Source of the DNA: Neoechinorhynchus agilis
Lineage: Eukaryota; Acanthocephala
Assembly (NCBI GenBank): GCA_051530055.1
Contig: CM121341.1
Location: forward strand, 15,810,001 to 15,874,000
Length of the DNA: 64,000 bases
Reading direction: 5' to 3'
The translations under genes were made by a program, and so were the position numbers. The notes beneath the pieces were generated by a model that did not search any database, was not told the DNA's origin, and saw nothing but the letters and a program-made list of their open reading frames with translations. Shown piece by piece: positions 22,453 through 33,267 of the stretch; the first letter of the stretch is position 1; each line of letters opens with the position of its first letter.

Positions 22453-24092
22453 AGACGAGAAAGAATTCTAATATCACGACGTTATACGATGATTTGTTAA
22501 TGGAAACCGCTGCAATTTAATGAATTAAATTAGCGTCGCCTAATGGTACTATCTCGCTGGATTTTTAATATTATGGCGGAAGGCAGGTGTCGTGCGAAGG
22601 TTTTTCGTGATAATTCTTTTACTTCCTTCGATCTCATCCATCAGTTTCAGCGGCTCCAAGGAGGACAAAGTTGAAATCTGTGGAAAGCTCCTGCTGTCGC
22701 TACTGATCGTTGATCGATATGTCCACGCAAATCGCGTCTCATAAGAGGCACTTTCCTCACACACAGCGAAAAGCAGTCACATCATATGGGCGCTTGCCGT
22801 CTAATTTGCAAAGATTCGTACGTTCCAGAAACGTGGGTTGAGGTCAGCGCCCTACAACATTGCTTGTTGTTTTCACAATGGATCGGTAAACATTCATTTT
22901 TGATTTTCACGCTATATATATGTTAGAAGTGTATATTTTACGGATTTTCGATTTAGTTGAGTTCGATTTAAAGGACTCATTAGCTCTGCTGCAAGCGAGA
23001 GAATTCTTTTGAACCCTTATATTGGCGAATATTGTCATCGAGCGAAAGTTAATTTGTAAAACAAGTTTAATACCTAAACTATACATTCAGCTTTAAACTA
23101 AATCCAAAATCATTTGTAGTTCGTGGCTTAATCCTCACTGGGGAGAGAAGATTATTATTTTTCTTGCAGTATGCAAATAATTGATATTCCCTTTAACTGC
23201 TTAGCATAGGATTCAACAGCTGACCTCGCTATACCTGCGCTCCTTTTTCCATACTACCCAATCTTCTCAGATATAATGGCCCGAAATGAACCCGAGTAAG
23301 GACCCAAGCTCACAAACTATCCTGCAAACACTAACCACCAACTTTCAAACCCGACCTAATCCGTATTCCGTCCCAAATTCAACAACCGCATTCATTTAAC
23401 AAATCAGAACTCGAGTATTCACGATTACCCAAAGGTACATGGTTTATCTTCGTTGAACAATAAAATATGTCATCCAACTCGAACGGACATTCCCACCCGA
23501 ACGGACATATGAAAAACAGAATATCTGTGTGTTTATGAGGACCCAAAGGTACGTGGGTCTAATTTCTTAAACACAAAAATTAATAAAACGTGTTATTGTC
23601 ATATATCATTGTCCTCGGGGTAAATTTGATTGTACGTTGGCGAATTCTGTCCCCGGTGTTGTCGTTACTCATTTATTTGAGAAATATTTCGCAAGGTTTT
23701 CCTTGCCTCTTCAGTCTCTATCTAAAATGGCGACGATATAAACAGCATGCACAGCCGGTCATGTCTGGATGATCTAAGCTACATCCGGACATACCGCGAT
23801 TAGCATGAATGCTATAAGTTGTAAAATGTTAATTGAATCAAGTAGTATTATTAATAAAAATGTGAATTTGAGTTTAAAACTCGATAAAATATTATCTCAA
23901 CTAAATTGATTCAGTTTTTGCTTTCTTTTCAACAGTTTGACCCGAGATGTTGAATGTCAATTAGAGCCATCATAATGTTTGTAAATCGAAATTTGAACCC
24001 GACTAATTGCTCTGAATTTACCAGAAGTTTCTGCCAACACAAGTACTCTAAAGACAGTAAAATTTCAATTCTTGCTTTTTCGCCTCATTCTA
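22453..24092. other. Intergenic with dispersed repeat B
   Basis: No gene recognised. A copy of repeat B lies at about 23490-23605 (ATGAGGACCCAAAGGTACG and then AATAAAACGTGTTATT). A weaker version lies at about 23430-23475. The remainder is AT-rich and unassigned. Confidence 0.45.
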
Positions 24093-24599
24093 TTAATATT
24101 TCACCTCTTTTAGACCTGGCTTTATAAAGGTCATTGTGACAGTTAGCCCATCGTCACTGTAACTGACCGGAATGATCATCCCTTCGGCGTTCAGGGATTC
24201 TCCTGTATAGAAACTGTAGTCTTTAAGTTTCTTCACGACATCTTTTGCCCAGACATTCATTGCGGTTTTGAACTTATCAGCTTCGGCTTGATCGGCAATC
24301 TTTGTAACGATGGCTTTTGAGTAAGTCTTGAGCCAAGCAACGAATTGATTTTTGTCGTAGTTCACTTCGACTAATTTATGGTTTAGGACGATATTGATAC
24401 CGGACTCGGATGTGGACTCCAGGCCCTCGTCACCTCCACCTTCAGCTGAGGCGTTTCCACCAATCATGCTATCGTCGATATCCATTGTCCTCGTTGTGAA
24501 TTTACCTGTCACCTCATAAAAAAATCCATTTTTCTCTTGGATTGGATACGAATCGGAGAAAAGCTCATCATCGCTAATTATGTCTTTGAATACTTTCAT
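24093..24599 (-). CDS. TPT1: Translationally controlled tumour protein (TCTP)
   Basis: A single-exon frame of 168 residues, the normal length. It begins MKVFKDIISDDELFSDSYPI, the TCTP N-terminus, has the acidic flexible loop after GNASAEGGGDEG, then INIVLNHKLVEVNYDK, and ends MTFIKPGLKEVKY. TCTP is an abundant cytosolic protein involved in growth control, microtubule and calcium binding and protection from apoptosis. No frame damage is present. It is the only single-exon conserved gene here besides DnaJB. Confidence 0.93.
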   Translation of the reverse strand: MKVFKDIISDDELFSDSYPIQEKNGFFYEVTGKFTTRTMDIDDSMIGGNASAEGGGDEGLESTSESGINIVLNHKLVEVNYDKNQFVAWLKTYSKAIVTKIADQAEADKFKTAMNVWAKDVVKKLKDYSFYTGESLNAEGMIIPVSYSDDGLTVTMTFIKPGLKEVKY

Positions 24600-24660
24600 C
24601 TTCTTTTTAAGGAAGCGGAATAAGAGATGTGATTGTGTAGTAAAAGAGCACTAGCACACG
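24600..24660 (-). promoter_or_regulatory. Pyrimidine-rich TCTP leader (possible 5' TOP)
   Basis: Just upstream of the TCTP ATG the mRNA strand has CTCTTATTCCGCTTCCTT. TCTP mRNA is a classical 5' TOP message in animals. The true cap site is unknown, so the TOP reading is inference. Confidence 0.3.
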
Positions 24661-24916
24661 AGCCGGCGTAGGTAGGGAACGCGAGAAAGAATAATATATA
24701 CACGAACGTCATGAAAAACAATCCTACAAAAACATAGTCGTGAAAGGACTCGAAAACCCCACTTTTTTGACCGCTAATATCATTAGGGGAGCCGCCACTT
24801 TACGTTGCGCTTTCCATTGACCGTAACCTCGACCAAATTGATCTTTTATCCAACTCGCTTTAAGTTAATATTTAGTTACTCATCACAGGTTTAAATGCTT
24901 CACGTGAAAGGGCAAT

Positions 24917-25230
24917 CCTTTGTTCGATATGTATAAGATTATTTTTTTTTCACCATACACGGGCTCAATGGACACACAGTCCATCGATTTCGGTTTGGGA
25001 AGCGCTGGTCTGCGTTCATTGCCCAAGACCGTACGGTATACGAGTTTGTACGTCCCTCCGCCGCCTCCTGGAAGCATATAAGAATCCGGTGGGATGTACA
25101 AACTCGTATACTGTACCGTCTTGGACATTGAACGCAGACCAGCGCTTCCCAGATTGAAATCAGTGGAGTGTGTGGCCATTTAGCCCCGTTTATGGTGAAA
25201 AAAGAATAATCTTATACATATCGATCAAAA
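24917..25230. repeat. Long imperfect foldback with peptide-like arms
   Basis: Arms of roughly 130-145 bp (24917-25061 and 25085-25230) pair with about 80-85 percent identity by eye. Read inward, the left arm (+) encodes MDTQSIDFGLGSAGLRSLPK and the right arm (-) encodes MATHSTDFNLGSAGLRSMSK; both continue TV(R/Q)YTSLY(V/I)PP. The loop contains a CCTCC/GGAGG tract. A related SLYIPPD block occurs in the direct repeats at 34.5-35.1 kb. Confidence 0.7.
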
Positions 25231-25689
25231 GACTACCGGCTAAGCTACGCATATTAATGTTAACAATCCTTTGTGATCTTATTTTCCGTTCGGTCCATTA
25301 CAAATTTCCCTGAAAATGAGCTGGTTGCTCTCATTGAACGCATGCTTCTGGGATCCCTTTTATATTATAAATCTCTACGTTTCTTTTCTAATAGTAGAAT
25401 GCTTGCAAATAAAGGGACGTTCTTACTGTAAATGAATTGTAAAACTATGATTGAACCAGTGACGCGCAATTGGAAATTTGGAAATTGAATTTAAGCGCGT
25501 TTTCTATCCACAGTCCCGAAAATTATTTATTAAAAAGCAATGGTTTTCATAAAATTTGCCACAAAAAATCGTTTCTTGCTTATTAAATCGGTCAGGATCT
25601 ATTCGTCGCTTTAACGCATGCCAGCTTAATTTCATAATAACATTTTACTGTCTTGGATTATTATCTTCGGGGAAAAGAAACTTTCTTTT

Positions 25690-26275
25690 TGGTAATTTTG
25701 CTACCCCGGGGATTTAAGTACACTAATTTATTTCCGATATTTCGTCGGATAATTTCGACATTTCCTCAAGGTTTGTCATCTAAAACACAAACATTATAGC
25801 GTTATCCTTCGTCAAACCCCTCTTACTAGACTCATTGTCCACTAGAACCTCTGAGCTAGAGCACCAATGCCTTTTAAATGGCACTTTTAAACTGATGCTA
25901 GCTTTATTACCTTCAATCGGTTGAACTGAGCAGCCTAGAAAAGAAACCCGAAAGGACATACCAAAAAACAGAATATCTGTGTGTTTATGAGGACCCAAAG
26001 GTACATTGGGTTTATTTTCTTAAACACAAAAATCAATAACACGTGTTATTATTAATGACAAAACCAAATATATGGGGATAAAATTTGTGGACAATGAAAT
26101 TTAATCGAACCTAAGACGGGATTTGCATAACCTGGACAAGACGATCATTTCGTATACTAAGAAGGGGTGGCAATATTAGAAAACTTGCGAAACAATGACA
26201 AACTTTCGGAAAATGTTGGAATTATCCGACGTGAAATGTTGGAAATAAATAAGTGAATTTAAATCCCCGGTGTGA
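25690..26275. repeat. Inverted pair of repeat A flanking repeat B
   Basis: About 90-bp ends (25690-25785 and 26175-26275) pair in reverse complement, each with CCGATATTTCGTCGGATAAT-like sequence and ATTTAAATCCCCGG at the outer edge. Between them is a repeat B copy (25950-26055). The size of 580 bp and terminal inversion fit a small non-autonomous element, with repeat B either part of it or a nested insertion. Confidence 0.55.
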
Positions 26276-27089
26276 GTTTGATGTTCACACACTGAAAAGC
26301 TTGCGGCGTGGGCGGATCGACTGTTTTTGAAATGGGTTATTTTGACGAATCGGAATCGAAGTGTTCGCCGAGCGTTCTCGGAATTTCTGCTGAATTCGAT
26401 CAGACTGCGTGTTTATAACGCCGCTTGAATCTGGCGGCCGGTACATCGAGGGTTCTTGCCGTTAGGCTTCGGTGCATTGGTCCGACCATCATGACATCTA
26501 ACGCTGTCATCATTTCGACGCTGCCCGGGTTCGATCCCTCAACCCGAGGGGACGTCTTCTGGCGCTGGGAAGTACAGCGTCGATGCAACCCGGACTTCTT
26601 GGAAATAATTATAATAAAAATAAGGTACTGTGTATCCGAAACTCATCAATTGTGTGAGAATATGATGCTCTAGTGTGTAACTCGAAAATAGATTCTGAGT
26701 TTAGGTAAACTCGACTCTTCTTCATGAATCTCCAATTTAATCATCTGTACTACCTATTTTTACTGCCTACTCGATCGATAAATCCCCCAAAGAAACGATT
26801 CTATTGGCTGAACGGACCCCTCAGATTTACCAAAACTCGAAGAAAGATCTTTTCCATTATAATTCTCTTGTCAAAAATGCGTTGTTTTTCATCGGATATA
26901 TTAATCAGAGTACATGACCGCGTATCAGATACTTCAAATGCGAGCTTGACAAATACGACAAGGATTTCAAGAACCATGATAATTTTAATTTTCGCAATCA
27001 TTTGAAAGTATTAGAGAAACCAATAGTCGTTCATGCAGGATTTTTGTTACACATTCGATTCAAGTTAACACGTACTGTTGTTTTATACT
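26276..27089. other. Intergenic with a tRNA-box-like sequence
   Basis: GGGTTCGATCCC at 26526-26537 matches a pol III B box, and the surrounding 150 bp are more GC-rich than their flanks. A clear A box at the right spacing was not found. It may be part of a SINE. No gene otherwise. Confidence 0.3.
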
Positions 27090-27794
27090 TTAAACATCCC
27101 AATCCAGAATCACTTTTGATCTCTGAATAACGTATGTCTTTTCATTTCGGCATTCTTCTAAAAAACGATTGGCTTCCTTTAATAGATCCTTCGCGACTTG
27201 ACCTTTTAATTGAACCACAATGTTAGCTTTTACAATTGTCATTTCTAAGGGACATCTTTGCAGCAAATGAACAAGCATCTCTTCGCAATTCTTTGTCTTG
27301 TTCATCTTCACGAGTAAATCTCCGGCCATTAAAACCAAAGGTTCGCTTTCCATGCATTTCGCATATGCTTGACAAAGGCACTGAAACGAAGCTGTACCTA
27401 CATTTGAACCTTCCGATATAACCAAATAATAAAGGACTTGAATAATTTTCCTTTCTCGTTCATTAAAGCCGCTGCGTGGAATTGACATCATCTGCTTTAA
27501 GGTTGACAAAACCTGCGAAGCACGTTGTGAAATCACAGGATTGTCTGCTTTGCAGTTGCTTTCATAGGCATTAGAAGAGATGGATAAATGAACTCCGCCA
27601 AGGACGGTCTCAAGCCCGGCTGAGAAAGGAGGAGGGTGGGTGTCAGAAAGAGCATCCGGCTGTGAAATTCTTGCCAAAATTTGATCCAAATGACAACCAA
27701 CAACCGAATCAACCAAAGGACTAAGGCGTTCTCTATATACGACGCGCAAGTTCTTCGTGCGGGCACGATAAAGTTTCGAAGACGGAGAGACTGA
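27090..27794 (-). CDS. 3' exon of an unidentified helical protein
   Basis: Preceded by a TTTTCAG acceptor (about 27795-27801), a frame of about 230 codons runs to the stop at 27090. The product is mostly helical, with SPSSKLYRARTKNLRVVYRE near its start, then ISQPDALSDTHPPP, and a regular helical second half ending VIQRSKVILDWDV. I do not recognise the family. It lies 190 nt downstream of MAU2 on the same strand, but it does not resemble the C-terminal third of MAU2, so it is probably a separate gene or a part fused by rearrangement. No upstream exon was identified. Confidence 0.5.
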   Translation of the reverse strand, partial: SVSPSSKLYRARTKNLRVVYRERLSPLVDSVVGCHLDQILARISQPDALSDTHPPPFSAGLETVLGGVHLSISSNAYESNCKADNPVISQRASQVLSTLKQMMSIPRSGFNERERKIIQVLYYLVISEGSNVGTASFQCLCQAYAKCMESEPLVLMAGDLLVKMNKTKNCEEMLVHLLQRCPLEMTIVKANIVVQLKGQVAKDLLKEANRFLEECRNEKTYVIQRSKVILDWDV

Positions 27795-28023
27795 AAATAA
27801 GGGGAAATCGCCGACGGGAACGGCCGAGGAAACAATGAGTGGATCGCATCAAACAGGATAAATTGGTTGTCGAGGAAACTGCAACCTCTCGAAAGATAGA
27901 AAAATGCGCGAGTGAGAAGAAGAGATGGATAAATGCTTATTAATTAGAAATTCAGAACATTCAAAGATGAATCAACAAGTCAAGGATAACGTATCTTAAT
28001 TTCGAGCTGAAAATCACTTCTAG

Positions 28024-29511
28024 TCAAATTAAGAGAACTAAGCAATGAATTGATAGTAACGAGGACCACTTAGAAGACAAATATGTTTTTCCAGCATAAA
28101 TATTTCTTGAGCATATAAAAATACTAAAATAACCCTGAAACCAAACTGCTTTTATGTCTCTATGAAGAATACACGTATAAAGTAGACTCAATGTCAAGAA
28201 ATATTCACACCTTGGATGCATCCAGGGAGGCTTGGCATACCCATCTGTCGATAAATAACCGATGGATGCGTTCATGTGCCAAAACGCGGATTTAGCTTCT
28301 CCGAGTACGTAGGCAAAGTGGCCAATCATGAAATGAAGACGCTTGCGATATTCCTCAATATTTACTTCGACGAGTTTCAACGCTGCTTCAATGGACTGTA
28401 ATGCCGTTTTTAATTGGCCTTTTTGGAGGCAGTATTGAACTTCAATTTCATGAAGATAGAAAAGAATATCGGTATTACGTTTTCCCATTAAGTGGTGTTT
28501 TCTGACTTTGCTCAGATACCTCAAAGCCTGACTATATTGTTTCGATAAAAAGCACTGAGCTGATGTTAACATGAGTGTGAGAAATGTCAGATCCTCTTTT
28601 GGAATCCATGCATCAGCAACGGGACAGTCCTTTTCAATGATGGCTTGAAGTTTTCGAACTTGGACTTTCGCCGCCTTTATTTTTGCTGATAGAGATTCAG
28701 AAATGAGAGTAAAGACAATTTTGTTTAGATAGAAAATCTAATTTAGAGAATCATTAAAGTTATCAGGAAGGTGATAGGTTAACTCCATTGAAATTTAGCA
28801 ATACTATGGTGCCAATTAGAAAATAATCGATATCAACAAATGGGTTACATCGTGATTCTGAATAAATATCACAGTAGAGAAATACAGGTAGTAAATAAAT
28901 AGTGAACAATAATATCCATCATTTTCATCTACTTCAATCGCGTTTTCGCACTCATTAAGAATATCGCCATTATCGAAGCCTACCATGGTTGAACCGATTA
29001 ATCGACAAAGTTTGAGCCCGAACCGTACGCACTGGTCGTCACCTTGATAATCTACCGCTGATAAATCAATAAGGTATTCCATTGCTTTATCTCTTCTTGT
29101 GGTAAAATCAGGATCTTTTTTAAGAACCTGAAACAGTTTAAATTGAATATCTATGTGATTGCGATTGATCAAACGGTCATCATGTAATTCTCGTGTTTTT
29201 TCCAATAGATCACGAGCCTCGGAATATCGTTTCTGTATGCATAAGATTCTTACAAAAAGCTGGACACAGTCATATGCGGATTGATTGGTGTGGATCCTAT
29301 TGCCTAGAATGCAGAACGCACTTTGTATGTGCTCAAAAGCTCGATCAAGGTTCGAAGACGATTCAATGTAAAGACGGCCGATCTCCATGTCTATTAGTGC
29401 TTTCTCCTCTGTACTGAACTCCTGCGACTCATGGATTGTTCTGACAAGCAGATCAGACGCTTTGAAATTCTCTGTCAGAATGTACTCTCTGGCTGTAGCG
29501 ATTATATCCAT
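28024..29511 (-). CDS. MAU2: MAU2-like cohesin loading factor subunit (C-terminus unclear)
   Basis: Exon 1 runs 29511-28849 (221 codons, GAT-GTAACC donor). Exon 2 starts at 28737 after CTCTAAATTAG and is open to 28024. The product is a TPR-type helical repeat protein. ALIDMEIGRLYIESSSNLDRA, ENDGYYCSLF and DAWIPKEDLTFLTLMLTSA align with MAU2 (the WLPKE block is distinctive). MAU2/Scc4 binds the N-terminus of NIPBL/Scc2 and loads cohesin onto chromatin. Past LTLSLLY, near 28160, the reading becomes ambiguous; a short intron ending TTTGGTTTCAG is likely, and the last third of the protein is not found. The gene may therefore be truncated or its last exons too divergent to see. Confidence 0.72.
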
Positions 29512-30756
29512 ATCCTAGAATAGCAGGATAAATTTAAGGGGCGAAATTGTACTTTATGCATATTGATATCATTCGCACTGCTTAGATACATTTGAAAGGA
29601 AGCTCTAGATAGATAATCGTACACAAACTGAAATTAGTAACGTTGCTGTAATGTGACTCAAATATCGCCTTCTACGAAGACGCAAAAATTAATTAGCTGT
29701 ATGCTAGCCGAGTTTGCGAAAACGCGAGAAATTTCCCTTAATCGCTAGGATAAGAAGGAAGTAAAGAGTTAATATTAAATTGTGCTAATGCGAATGTTCG
29801 CTTTATCACGCATGGATTTTCTCAATTACAAAAGATCTAAAGCTTCAATAGCAAAGAACGGAAACGTAAATTGTTTTACATGATTTTCACTAAACATAAT
29901 CACCATACAACTTAATTTTTTTATTCGATTCTAGGTCAAGGGAAGATCAAATATTAATTAAATTGTAAAAGCCGCTTGTTGCTCTCAAACACTTCAGGTC
30001 ACTGAAGACGACCTTGTGAATTTTACCGAGGATTTTATTTTAACATCGATGATCGGATATTTTAAATTCGTTATATAAGGATTTATTGTCTTTACAGATC
30101 GAATTTTAGTGAATAGATAAAGACAAAATAAGCTGACTACATCCTCATCATTTCAATTATTTTTTCATTAAAATCAAACGATTCTCGAAATATTCGCCTT
30201 TGATTATTATTCGGATCAGATAAGTTATCTTGGATCTAAGTGTTGCATCTGATTAAACTATGTTTTCCATTTTCGTTTTGCCATTCTTTTGCAGAGTGTT
30301 TTTGATTGGTTAAGCGAAGAAGTAGCCAATATGGAATATAAGATATAAAAGTAAGTTCAAATTCGGTTGAATCCAAGCTCGCGAACGCCTTATTAGTTCG
30401 CTTACAATCAAAACGCGTTCTACAAACTTCGCCTTTAACGCATTTTTTACATCGATTAATCACACTGATCTCTATTCTGCTCTAAAAATCACACAGAGGA
30501 ATTGAATTCTGCAATCACAGCCAGGGCTAGCATACTGAAAAATTGTTATTTACTCAGACGATTTCCCACTTTTCTAAAAAAAGCTAATCAAATGCCACCG
30601 GGTAATTAATTGACGAAACCTTTGTTCATATTCAGTTGTAAGCCGTAATATTCACTTTTCGTTTGAGATAATGCCAAGAAATCTTGAGCAGTGTGTCTCG
30701 TTTTATAACTTTCTTAAGTTCACGATTTTACCAAGTTTTAGATGGTTGAAAAATTA
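29512..30756. other. Intergenic, nothing recognised
   Basis: About 1.2 kb. A 75-codon minus frame at 30236-30463 has no ATG start and no domain. Nothing else of note. Confidence 0.4.
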
Positions 30757-30890
30757 AAAGAATTTATTGATTCCGATATTTCGGCACAATCTCGTCCCCT
30801 TATCATGGTTGTTACTTGAGCGTCTATTAATAACTAACAACCTTGATAAAGGAGTGCAAGATTATGCCTAAATATCTGAATCAATAAATT
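30757..30890. repeat. Foldback element
   Basis: AATTTATTGATTCCGATATT at the left pairs with AATATCTGAATCAATAAATT at the right; the arms continue through CATGGTTGTTA and TAACAACCTTG. The stem is imperfect and about 55 nt long. Similar palindromic ends accompany Penelope-like elements, but no coding remnant of one lies next to it. Confidence 0.55.
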
Positions 30891-30939
30891 CTTAATTTTT
30901 CCCCTATATAAAAACATCAACAAAGCAATCTTCAAACAC

Positions 30940-31311
30940 TTTAGGGAGCATCCGTGAACGACAAGATCAATTAGTGGACCTTTTAAATTTAAATCCAGGA
31001 ACAATCCATGACTTTAATAGTCAACAAATGAGCATTTTTGCGGCTTTCTTTCATCCTAATCACATAATGCCGAAATGTATATGTATCGGCGCCTGTATAA
31101 TCTTTTCAGCTCATTCGGTAGCTCAATTTCACACTTTGGTTCGTCCTATAGGTCCTTCTATAACGGCCGTGACTCTCAACTAAAGCTAAACACGTGCCGA
31201 TCCCGCGGGAATACTGTTGTTTGATTCAGGAGCTCATATAGCATTTACGCGAGAACAAATCGTGAAGCTTGGTGTCACCAACCAGCGTTCTGTTTCTTTT
31301 TGCTGCAGTTA
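30940..31311 (+). pseudogene. Retrotransposon protease fragment abutting DnaJB
   Basis: From 31190 the plus strand encodes ILLFDSGAHIAFTREQIVKL in one open frame to the TAA at 31309-31311. The hydrophobic-hydrophobic-D-S-G pattern is the active-site loop of a retroviral-type aspartic protease, as in BEL/Pao or Ty3 elements. Preceding open sequence (30974-31183) may be gag-like. No RT follows; the DnaJB ATG is the next base. Confidence 0.5.
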
Positions 31312-32280
31312 ATGACGAGACGGTTATATAGAATATTAAATGTTCCTTCGAATGCAAGCAGTTTTGAGATAAAGCGATCCTATAGAGCATTGGCCTTAAA
31401 GTATCACCCTGACAAGTGTCGAGAGCAGAACGCTGAAGATCAATTTAAACAAATTTCGGAAGCATATGAGGTGCTGATTGATCCGCTACGTCGGTCTGCT
31501 TACGACCGAGGAGATTATTTTGGGCTTGCAAAGAAAAACGTTGAAAAGGAACAAGACGCAAGTGGACACAAAACATCACAACGGTCGTTCAAAGCCGACG
31601 TACCTTCAGAAGTCATATTCGTCGACGATGACGACGATCTATATTCGCGACAATCGACCGATGATTTATTTCGAAGACCTAATAAAGGACCAGTACGAAG
31701 AACCAAAGAGTGTGCTCCTTCGTACCATGAACTTAGGCTCACTTTAAAGGAAATGGTGATTGGCGGAACGAAAAGAATGAAGGTTCGACGGTGGACGTAC
31801 GATGAAAGATCCAAATCATTTAAATCAGAGGAAAAAGAATTTAATATCATAGTGAGCCCAGGGTGGCGAAATGGAACAAAAATACGATTCAGTGGTGAAG
31901 GTGACACAACTTATCCGGACCTGAGACCTTCGGATATGGTGTTTGTTGTTGTGGAAGAGCCCCATAATGCATATTCACGACAAGGCGATGATATTATTCA
32001 TACTGTTACCTTGCCCCTTCGACAAGCGCTTTGCTCTCAAGTTGTAAAAGTCAAAACCGTCGATTCAAAACTCAGGGAAATACAATTGCTAAAAAATGAA
32101 ATTATCACTCCTTCAACGGTTAAACTGTTAATTGGAGATGGAATGCCTCGCATGACTGCACCGACTACCAGAGGAAATATGATTATAAAATTCCAAATTG
32201 AATTTCCACTCGGTCTAAGCAGTGACATCAAATCGAAATTAGCCATTATTCTAACGAACGACAAGCATGATAGAAGCTGA
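31312..32280 (+). CDS. Type II DnaJ co-chaperone (DNAJB-like)
   Basis: The frame from ATG 31312 gives 322 residues. The J domain starts at once: RLYRILNVPSNASSFEIKRS with the HPD tripeptide in ALKYHPDKC and DRGDYFG at the end. A linker with an Asp run follows (FVDDDDDLYS). The C-terminal substrate-binding domains contain LTLKEMVIGGTKRMKVRR and LIGDGMPRM. There is no zinc-finger region, hence type II. It stimulates the ATPase of Hsp70 partners. The ATG lies three bases after TTTTTGCTGCAG, which looks like a splice acceptor, so a 5' UTR intron or trans-splicing is possible; the upstream start TTG is rejected. No introns in the coding part. Confidence 0.88.
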   Translation: MTRRLYRILNVPSNASSFEIKRSYRALALKYHPDKCREQNAEDQFKQISEAYEVLIDPLRRSAYDRGDYFGLAKKNVEKEQDASGHKTSQRSFKADVPSEVIFVDDDDDLYSRQSTDDLFRRPNKGPVRRTKECAPSYHELRLTLKEMVIGGTKRMKVRRWTYDERSKSFKSEEKEFNIIVSPGWRNGTKIRFSGEGDTTYPDLRPSDMVFVVVEEPHNAYSRQGDDIIHTVTLPLRQALCSQVVKVKTVDSKLREIQLLKNEIITPSTVKLLIGDGMPRMTAPTTRGNMIIKFQIEFPLGLSSDIKSKLAIILTNDKHDRS

Positions 32281-32760
32281 GATCTTTACGTTATTTGTTC
32301 GCATTCTGCCTTGCTATTTTTAATTGTGGTATAATATCTGAGAATGATTCGGTTAAGGGTATTGAGAATTTTTAAAGATGAAGTATAGATACTATGAAAG
32401 ATTATACGAAGAACATTTATTCAGACCAAGTATATTAACATCAACCAAAACGATCCTTAAGCATATGATTTTTATTGAAAATTATTAAGCGACAAATACG
32501 GATCACATAACTGTTGAAAGTTACACGAGAGAGAAGCAAGTGTTAATGACTCCGATTTTTTACACCGCGGATTTTCTATCGCAAATGCGTGTTTCTTGCT
32601 TTTAGTACTATCACTGGTATCGACGAAATAATTTTATAAGATTGAACAAGATCATCTTGGACGGTTTACCTGCAGATAAAAAGAATCGGGCGTAATACGT
32701 CAGTTTTCTTCGTTAAATTGATATTTGGCGTAATTAAAGAATTAAAGATTAATTTAATTA
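32281..32760. other. Intergenic, nothing recognised
   Basis: Convergent spacer between DnaJB and the Penelope-like element. No gene seen. Confidence 0.45.
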
Positions 32761-32761
32761 A

Positions 32762-32790
32762 TTTTCGGCCTGAGAGTGGGCCTTGTTCAG
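32762..32790 (-). ncRNA. Hammerhead-like hairpin at the 3' end of the Penelope-like element
   Basis: On the minus strand, 15 nt after the GIY-YIG stop: CTGAACA, then AGGCC hairpin GGCC, then GAAAA. This copies the layout of the hammerhead core (CTGANGA, stem II, GAAA), although CTGAACA deviates from CTGATGA. The same hairpin follows the ORF at 39369, 46393 and, as CTGAAGA, at 57485. Confidence 0.4.
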
Positions 32791-32804
32791 ATATCTAAAA
32801 CACG

Positions 32805-33242
32805 TCACTTTACAACCATTTGCCCTTTAAGACGTATATCAGGTGGAAGGCGCAGGTGTAGTTTGTAATCCGCCTTATTGTGCGTAAATGTACGCGTTGT
32901 TTGTATTAAAATGGCCTCCATCGTTATTCTGTCTCTACGGTTGTTACATTTTGCTAGAATGTCAGTGGCATCAAAATTGATCCGATAATCATTTTCAATC
33001 ACGTGGTGTACAATCGCAGAGCTTGTATCCATTTTTCTGGACACAGTTCTGCGATGTTCGTTGAGCCGTCTCTTTATATTGTTCGTTTTTCCTACATACG
33101 ATTGATCACAGTCCACGCAGGGGATCCTATAGACGCACTCGTTTATATTGTCCACTCTTTTAGGTTGTAACAAACAATATAGTGTTTGTCCCCTTTTGGA
33201 ATACATAATGCATTCCTTCTTCATATCGAGTTGTTTGATCAA
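32805..33242 (-). mobile_element. Penelope-like element, GIY-YIG endonuclease portion
   Basis: Frame of 145 codons containing CVYRIPCVDCDQSYVGKTNN, IKRRLNEHRR and AILIQTTRTF. The Cys-x2-Cys linker plus SYVGKT..R..EH pattern identifies the GIY-YIG endonuclease of Penelope-like elements. It is one base out of frame with the RT part upstream (frameshift between 33243 and 33268). Identical copies lie at 38917-39354 and 45941-46378 in the other orientation. Confidence 0.88.
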
Positions 33243-33267
33243 TGTTTCTATATTGTAATTCCACCTA

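Noticed and set aside
22549-22764. 71-codon minus frame upstream of the Arg-rich gene
   Set aside because: No start context, no match to neighbours, and no splice pair linking it to the gene.
27533-27835. 100-codon minus frame overlapping the unidentified 3' exon
   Set aside because: It overlaps the longer helical frame and ends early; treated as a shadow.
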